In this document: positions 16,198 to 20,200 of the stretch, in pieces
Numbering within the stretch: the first letter of the stretch is position 1
Layout: each line of letters starts with the position of its first letter
NCBI GenBank assembly: GCA_038224615.1
Contig: JBBRFH010000020.1
Coordinates: forward strand, 1-20,200
Length of the DNA: 20,200 nt
Origin: JBBRFH01 sp038224615
GTDB taxonomy: Bacteria > Planctomycetota > Phycisphaerae > Tepidisphaerales > Tepidisphaeraceae
Reading direction: 5' to 3'
Made by a program: the position numbers and the translations under genes
The notes under the pieces: generated by a model
The model's input: the letters and a program-made list of their open reading frames with translations, nothing else
Told to the model about the DNA's origin: nothing
Databases searched by the model: none

Positions 16198-16707
16198 TCA
16201 ATCCGAATGCCGGCCGTTGCGGCGCGTAGGGATGGGCGCCTCGTTGATCGTCTCGAGCAGGCGCGTCAGCGCCTTGACCTTGCGGCGATCGATCGTGTTG
16301 AACTGCTTGCGGTGCAGTTCCCGTGTGATGAGGCTGAGTTCGCGGAGCAAACGAGCACCTTGGCGCGTGAGCTTGACGCGGTAGACGCGGCGGTCGTCCT
16401 TGTCGCGCCAACGCTGGATGACGGCGCGCTCCTCGAGCTTGTCGAGCAGCCGGGTCATGTCCGGATCGTGCGTGGTCATGCCGCGCACGATCTGGTTGGA
16501 GGGCATTCCTGCGGCACCCGCTTGACGGAGCGAGCGGAGAACGAGGTATTGCACCGGGGTGACGCCGCTGCGACGCAGGGCATCTTCCAGTCCCTGCATC
16601 AGTCGATCGGCGGTGCGCTGAACGGCGACGAACAAATCGGCGAGCACGTCGCGGCGACCACGCGCCTGTTGAGCGTCGTCATGCCCCACTTCCATTAAGG
16701 AACGCAT
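16198..16707 (-). CDS. MarR-family transcriptional regulator
   Basis: The protein has 169 residues from the ATG at 16707, which has a weak GGGAAG upstream. A start four codons later and one 47 codons earlier are possible. The winged-helix region (about 49-116) has GVTPVQYLVLRSL, the recognition-helix stretch PSNQIVRGMTTHDPDMTRLL (69-88), LEERAVIQRW and the wing DKDDRRVYRVKLT (102-114) with the family's D-x-R-R. It is a dimeric DNA-binding repressor whose ligand cannot be predicted. It diverges from the PilZ gene (231-bp gap) and is followed on the same strand by the ClC gene (91-bp gap). It could control either. Just beyond its stop, CGGAAAC occurs twice in tandem (16164-16177) and runs into overlapping CCGGG/CCCGG palindromes (16177-16193). 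No clear operator is visible in the divergent gap. Confidence 0.9.
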   Translation of the reverse strand: MRSLMEVGHDDAQQARGRRDVLADLFVAVQRTADRLMQGLEDALRRSGVTPVQYLVLRSLRQAGAAGMPSNQIVRGMTTHDPDMTRLLDKLEERAVIQRWRDKDDRRVYRVKLTRQGARLLRELSLITRELHRKQFNTIDRRKVKALTRLLETINEAPIPTRRNGRHSD

Positions 16708-16938
16708 CAGAGTGTGACTTCCCAAAAGCTTGCTACACCGAAGACGTGAACCAGCGTTGCTGCACCAACGCCCCGGCTCGTCGGCCGCGATCGAAGGAGA
16801 GCATCCCTCAACGCCGGGCATCTTACCGGACGTCGTCACGAAATCCAATTATTTCCCATTTTGCCGATTTTAACAGCTTCTCCATCCGATACAGACTATG
16901 TCATCTGTGTAGATTGCCCAAATTAACAGGAGCTAGGC

Positions 16939-17424
16939 ATGTTCGCGCAGCACCAGCAGGAAACGATGGAACGGTCGATCGAGCGGTCAGTTGAACGCCG
17001 CAATCCCTTTATGTCGCTGACCAGCGATGTCGAGCGCCGCCGGCATCGTCGGCACGATCTGGAAGACCGCAATCTGCCGGTCGAGCGGTGGGATGCGGTG
17101 CGTGAGCAGGGCGTCGAGATCGGAACAATTGTCGACCTCTCCTCCACCGGCCTGCGGTTCAAGTGCAAGTCGACGACGCTCAAGGCGGACTCGCACGTCC
17201 GCGTCCGGCTACTGCTGCCGACCTCCGCGGGGATCAGCCCCTTCATCGACCATGACCACGATATGGCACCCAAGTCCGACTGGGTCGGCTGGATGGTCAT
17301 CACGCGTGTCACCAAGAACAAGGAGAGCGGCATGACCGAGATCGCCGGCCGGCTCGTCGATATGGACGAGATGGACCGCGGCATGCTCGGTCTGTACCTC
17401 TCCATCCAGCCATTGGCGGCGTGA
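16939..17424 (+). CDS. PilZ-domain protein (c-di-GMP receptor candidate)
   Basis: The protein has 161 residues. AGGAG six bases before the ATG at 16939 fixes the start. The PilZ ligand motifs are complete: the arginine motif RRRHRRHD (33-40, R34-x3-R38) and DLSSTG (66-71; D-x-S-x2-G). A beta-barrel follows, with GLRFKCK, HVRVRLLLP and WVGWMVITRV. There is no output domain, signal peptide or membrane span, so it is probably a small cytoplasmic adaptor that changes partner binding when c-di-GMP is bound. The first 30 residues are charged and contain an MERSIERSVERRNP stretch, probably helical. It is transcribed alone, away from marR, and is followed by overlapping GC-rich hairpins. Its partner process (motility, exopolysaccharide or holdfast) is not shown by the neighbours. 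Confidence 0.93.
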   Translation: MFAQHQQETMERSIERSVERRNPFMSLTSDVERRRHRRHDLEDRNLPVERWDAVREQGVEIGTIVDLSSTGLRFKCKSTTLKADSHVRVRLLLPTSAGISPFIDHDHDMAPKSDWVGWMVITRVTKNKESGMTEIAGRLVDMDEMDRGMLGLYLSIQPLAA

Positions 17425-17545
17425 TCGCTTGGGCGAGGGTCCACGACCGATCGGATCTCCCGGCTGACGTGTACGCCAAGGACCGGCGCACCAAGCGGCC
17501 GGGCCGCCGATCGAACCCCTCGCGACAACCGACATGGCTCGCATC

Positions 17546-17592
17546 GCCCGCGGAGGAGGCTCCTTCCCCTCCGCGGGCAACTTCGTTGCCCG
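17546..17592 (+). terminator. Overlapping, mutually exclusive GC-rich hairpins after the PilZ gene
   Basis: GCCCGCGGAGG (17546-17556) pairs perfectly with 17568-17578 over an 11-base loop. The end of that right arm also starts a second perfect stem, CGGGCAAC (17574-17581) with GTTGCCCG (17585-17592), loop TTC. The two cannot form together. Neither has a T-run, so a terminator role is plausible from position (122 bases after the stop) but not proven. Confidence 0.5.
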
Positions 17593-17655
17593 AATGACCA
17601 ATGCAAAATGACCCATGACCAAGTGAAGTCGAGCACGCGAATTCATTGGTCATTC
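17592..17655. repeat. 12-bp inverted repeat with repeated ATGACC words
   Basis: GAATGACCAATG (17592-17603) and CATTGGTCATTC (17644-17655) are perfect inverted copies. Between them ATGACC occurs again at 17608 and 17615. The element lies in the convergent gap between the PilZ and ABC genes. Confidence 0.8.
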
Positions 17656-17674
17656 CGTTCGCGTCAGCGAACGG
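17655..17674 (-). repeat. Hairpin with the ABC gene stop codon in its loop
   Basis: CCGTTCGC (17655-17662) and GCGAACGG (17667-17674) form a perfect 8-bp stem with a four-base loop. On the minus strand the loop is TGAC, and its TGA is the stop codon of the ABC ATPase gene. No T-tract follows, so this is a compact 3'-end structure rather than a standard terminator. Confidence 0.65.
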
Positions 17675-18401
17675 CCTCCTGGTACTTCAGCGCCAGCGCC
17701 TGTTGATCACCGACGGATTCGGTGGTGAAGCGATCGACGAGCTTGCCGTCCTTGATGACGACGACGTCGCTGGCATAGGCCGCGACGCTGGGCTCATGCG
17801 TCACCATGACGATCGTCTTGCCGTGGACGACGCACAGGTCGCGCATCAGTTCGCAGACGGCGCGGGAGTTGACCGAATCGAGATTCCCCGTCGGCTCATC
17901 CGCCAGCACCACCGCAGGATCATTGATCAATGCCCGGCCGATCGCGACGCGTTGTTGTTCGCCGCCGGACATCGCATCCGGGCGGTGGTGCTCGCGATGC
18001 TCGAGTCCGAGAATCCGGCTGAGGTCGTTGACCCGCGCCTCGTCTGCTTTGGTCACCCGGCGGGCCAGTCGCAGCGGGAGCAGGATGTTGTCTCGCGCGG
18101 TCAGCGTCGGGATGAGATTGAACGACTGAAAAACCAGCCCGATCTGATCGCGCCGGAAGCGGGTGAGCTGCGCGTCGGACATCTTCGACAATTCCTCGCC
18201 GTTGACGCGCACCGCGCCGGAATCGGTCTTGGTGAGCCCGGCCATCAGGTGCAGCAGGGTGGATTTGCCCGAGCCGGACGCGCCCATGATCGCGATGAAC
18301 TGCCCGCGCGCCACGTCGAGCGTCACGCCATCGAGCGCCCGCACTTCGCGCGACCCCTGCCTGAAAATCTTGACGACGTTGTCGATGTGGAGAGGAGTCA
18401 T
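17664..18401 (-). CDS. ABC transporter ATP-binding protein, LolD/MacB type
   Basis: The protein has 245 residues from the ATG at 18401, the point where homology should begin. An earlier in-frame start overlaps the terminator-like hairpin after leuC. All nucleotide-binding motifs are present: Walker A GASGSGKS (40-47), Q-loop Q92 (VFQSFNLIPTL), signature MSGGEQQRVAIGRAL (144-158), Walker B VVLADEPTGNLDS (164-176) with E169, and the switch H202. The FNLIPTLTARDNILLPL stretch and the LADEPTGNLDS motif are typical of the LolD/MacB/FtsE group. That group drives lipoprotein release, efflux or cell-wall remodelling. No permease gene is adjacent on either side, so its partner and substrate are unknown. 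It lies downstream of leuC on the same strand but beyond a strong hairpin. A TATGAT box (plus coordinates 18417-18422) may give it its own promoter. Confidence 0.93.
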   Translation of the reverse strand: MTPLHIDNVVKIFRQGSREVRALDGVTLDVARGQFIAIMGASGSGKSTLLHLMAGLTKTDSGAVRVNGEELSKMSDAQLTRFRRDQIGLVFQSFNLIPTLTARDNILLPLRLARRVTKADEARVNDLSRILGLEHREHHRPDAMSGGEQQRVAIGRALINDPAVVLADEPTGNLDSVNSRAVCELMRDLCVVHGKTIVMVTHEPSVAAYASDVVVIKDGKLVDRFTTESVGDQQALALKYQEAVR

Positions 18402-18444
18402 AGACGATGTCGGTCGATCATATCCACTGACACCGTGATAACGA

Positions 18445-18476
18445 ACGGAGCTGGGTCGCGAACAACCCAGCTCCGT
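18445..18476 (-). terminator. Hairpin after leuC, probable terminator
   Basis: ACGGAGCTGGGT (18445-18456) pairs perfectly with ACCCAGCTCCGT (18465-18476) over an eight-base loop, 27 bases past the leuC stop. On the minus strand the stem is followed by TCGTTATC, a weak T-rich tail. Confidence 0.6.
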
Positions 18477-18503
18477 CACGAGATTCACATTGCCGAATCG
18501 GGT

Positions 18504-19913
18504 TCAGACGACGCCTGCCATACCCGTTTCGATCGGCGACGACACGTACTCGCGCGGATCGGTCACATGTCCCGTCAGCGCCGAGGCGGCGACGGTCAGC
18601 GGTGAGGCGAGGTAGACGCCCGCGCGCTTGTCGCCCATGCGGCCGGGGAAGTTGCGGTTGGTGGTGCTGATGCACTGCAACGGCTCGTTGAGCCGGCCGA
18701 ACGTATCGCTCGGGCCGCCCAGGCACGCCGAGCAACCCGACGGGCCGACGAAGCAACCGGCCTCGAGCAGCACGTCTTCGATGCTCTTTTCGTTCGCATC
18801 CTTAGGCATGCCGCGCAGGTTCAGGGTCTTCATGTCCTGATGGACTTCGGTCGATCCCGGCACGACGTAGGTGATGATCTTGACCTTGTTACCCTTGAGG
18901 ATGTTAGCCGCCATGATCATGTCGGTGATCTTGCCGCCGGTACACGAGCCGATGTAGGCGCGGTCGAGCTTGACGTCGCGACAGTTGTGGGCCGTGTCCT
19001 TGTTGTCCGGCGAGTGCGGCTTGGCGACCATCGGCTCCATCGCCGCGAGATCCCATTCGTACTCGGCGATGTACCTGGCGTCCGGCGCTTCGACCGGCAC
19101 TTCCCAGTGCGGCACGTTCGAGCGTTTGCGGACGTACTGCAGCGTTTTTTCGTCGACATCGCAGATCCCGTTCTTGCCGCCGGCCTCGATTGCCATGTTG
19201 GTCAGCGTCATGCGGTCTTCGAGCGTGAGGCTGCGGACGCCGTCGCCGGCGAAGTACATGCTGCGGTAGGTGGCACCATCGACGCCGATCTCGCCGATGA
19301 CGGCGAGGATCAGGTCCTTGGCCGTCAGGTATGACGGGATCTGCCCGTTGAATTTGAACTTCATCGTCGGCGGAACCTTGAGCCACGTCTTGCCGGTGCC
19401 GAGCGTGAACGCCGCATCGGTATTGCCGACGCCCGTCGCAAACATCCCGAACGCGCCGGCGGTACAGGTGTGGCTGTCGGTGCCGAGCATGATTTCGCCC
19501 GGACGAACGTGTCCTTCTTCGGGCAGCGCCTTGTGGCACACGCCTTTATAGTTCGTCTTGGTCGGATCCTTGTAGGGGTTCGGCATGCCCGGATTCATCG
19601 TGACGAATTCCGGGTCGTAGTAATATTGCAGGCTCTGTTCCTTCACGAAATCGCGGAGGATCTGCACGTTGCGATGGCACTTGTCGTCGGCGGTGAAGAT
19701 GTAGTGGTCGGGGATGACCACCACGCGGTCCTTGTCCCAGACTTTCGCATCTTTGCCGAACTTCTCGTGGAAGATGCCGATCGTTCCCGGGCCGCAGACG
19801 TCGTGAGTCATCAGCACGTCAACGTTGACCCAAACGTTTTCGCCGGGATCGACGTGATCGCGCCCGGAATGCTTGGCCAGAATCTGTTCGGTCATCGTCA
19901 TGCCAGCAGCCAT
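18504..19913 (-). CDS. leuC: 3-isopropylmalate dehydratase large subunit (LeuC / aconitase family)
   Basis: The protein has 469 residues from the ATG at 19913, fixed by AGGAG eight bases upstream. It is the [4Fe-4S] large subunit that, with LeuD, isomerises 2- to 3-isopropylmalate in leucine synthesis. Cluster cysteines are C324 in YIGSCTGGKITD and C394/C397 in GPSGCSACLGG. Other family marks are MTHDVCGPGTIG (35-46), GTDSHTCTAGAFG (144-156), GVGNTDAA (161-168) and NRNFPGRMG (419-427). Residues about 98-122 form a loop before GVCHKALPEEG that appears longer than in typical LeuC. I have the impression it is common in planctomycete members. LeuD is not in the window; the next gene downstream is an ABC ATPase behind a hairpin. 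The related homoaconitase or 2,3-dimethylmalate-type dehydratases cannot be excluded from sequence alone, but LeuC is the default reading. Confidence 0.88.
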   Translation of the reverse strand: MAAGMTMTEQILAKHSGRDHVDPGENVWVNVDVLMTHDVCGPGTIGIFHEKFGKDAKVWDKDRVVVIPDHYIFTADDKCHRNVQILRDFVKEQSLQYYYDPEFVTMNPGMPNPYKDPTKTNYKGVCHKALPEEGHVRPGEIMLGTDSHTCTAGAFGMFATGVGNTDAAFTLGTGKTWLKVPPTMKFKFNGQIPSYLTAKDLILAVIGEIGVDGATYRSMYFAGDGVRSLTLEDRMTLTNMAIEAGGKNGICDVDEKTLQYVRKRSNVPHWEVPVEAPDARYIAEYEWDLAAMEPMVAKPHSPDNKDTAHNCRDVKLDRAYIGSCTGGKITDMIMAANILKGNKVKIITYVVPGSTEVHQDMKTLNLRGMPKDANEKSIEDVLLEAGCFVGPSGCSACLGGPSDTFGRLNEPLQCISTTNRNFPGRMGDKRAGVYLASPLTVAASALTGHVTDPREYVSSPIETGMAGVV

Positions 19914-19950
19914 CGAAAAAACTCCTATTCGTGGGAAAACGAAGACCGAC

Positions 19951-19979
19951 ACTATAGCAGGGATTGGGGGGTGTTTCTA
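19951..19979 (-). promoter_or_regulatory. Candidate sigma-70 promoter of leuC
   Basis: On the minus strand TAGAAA (19979-19974; 4 of 6) and TATAGT (19956-19951; 5 of 6) are 17 bases apart. The predicted start near 19944 leaves a leader of about 31 bases carrying the AGGAG site. Confidence 0.5.
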
Positions 19980-20019
19980 TCGTTCCGGTCTGCGGCTATC
20001 TTGTTCGGCGGCATAGGGA

Positions 20020-20200
20020 ATGATGAAGCTATCAATCGTAATCCCCGTCTACAACGAGCAGGACACCATCCACGAGATCATCGCCCGGGTGGTGGCGGCG
20101 CCATTGCCTGAGGGATGGGCGCGAGAGATCATCTGCGTGAACGACTGTTCCCGGGACAACACGGCCCCTCGGCTTGATGAACTGCCGGCGGCGTTTCCGG
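20020..20200 (+). CDS. GT2 family glycosyltransferase, N-terminal part (cut by window end)
   Basis: The frame stays open to the window edge, giving about 60 residues. The first 17 residues, MMKLSIVIPVYNEQDTI, hold the GT-A nucleotide-sugar-binding start typical of family 2. EIICVNDCSRDNTAPRL holds the first acidic motif (the usual V-D-D-x-S-x-D, here with Asn first, as in many dolichyl/polyprenyl-phosphate mannosyl- or glucosyltransferases). Two ATGs stand in tandem at 20020 and 20023. GGGA directly before them does not decide between them. It diverges from leuC with a 106-bp gap. Substrate and full domain layout lie outside the window. Confidence 0.85.
   Translation, partial: MMKLSIVIPVYNEQDTIHEIIARVVAAPLPEGWAREIICVNDCSRDNTAPRLDELPAAFP

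Noticed and set aside
2569..17674. CRISPR array
   Set aside because: The repeats are different words at irregular distances, and no repeat-spacer periodicity exists anywhere in the window.

Overview
The window looks like part of the chromosome of a high-GC planctomycete, probably of the Phycisphaerae type. That assignment is an inference. It rests on an LL-diaminopimelate aminotransferase, an adjacent DUF1800/DUF1501 pair, an N-terminal LEPR-XLL-like motif on a secreted-type glycosidase, and gaps filled with palindromic repeats rather than operon junctions. I see no tRNA, rRNA, CRISPR array, prophage or intact insertion sequence.

Layout: 1-113 holds a short tandem direct repeat that may be the edge of an insertion sequence. 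It is followed by dapL (+, lysine/peptidoglycan precursor synthesis) with a clear intrinsic terminator. On the minus strand, reading from 5612 down to 1416, come a six-span membrane protein, an SPFH/GYF_2 protein and a double zinc-ribbon protein with a C-terminal membrane anchor. This is probably a membrane-organising or membrane-stress module, and it is the best candidate here for a poorly described system. A divergent gap (5613-6137) leads to a large GT4 glycosyltransferase fused to a helical glycosidase-like domain (+). Next come recR (+, recombinational repair) and the exported pair DUF1800 and DUF1501 (+).

From 12679 to 16707 the minus strand carries a clan GH-A-like glycosidase with an SdrD-B-like domain, a ClC chloride channel/transporter with two CBS domains, and a MarR regulator. 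A PilZ (c-di-GMP receptor) gene diverges from marR. The minus strand then carries an orphan LolD/MacB-like ABC ATPase and a LeuC-type isopropylmalate dehydratase large subunit. A GT2 glycosyltransferase starts at 20020 and runs off the window.

Most genes are single transcription units of housekeeping or envelope function. The unusual feature is the gaps. Nearly every one carries a different perfect or near-perfect inverted repeat or short-word repeat (2569-2681, 3831-3877, 5877-5933, 8487-8540, 8697-8760, 9532-9557, 11230-11289, 14119-14186, 17546-17674). Some of these sit between genes that would otherwise be called one operon.
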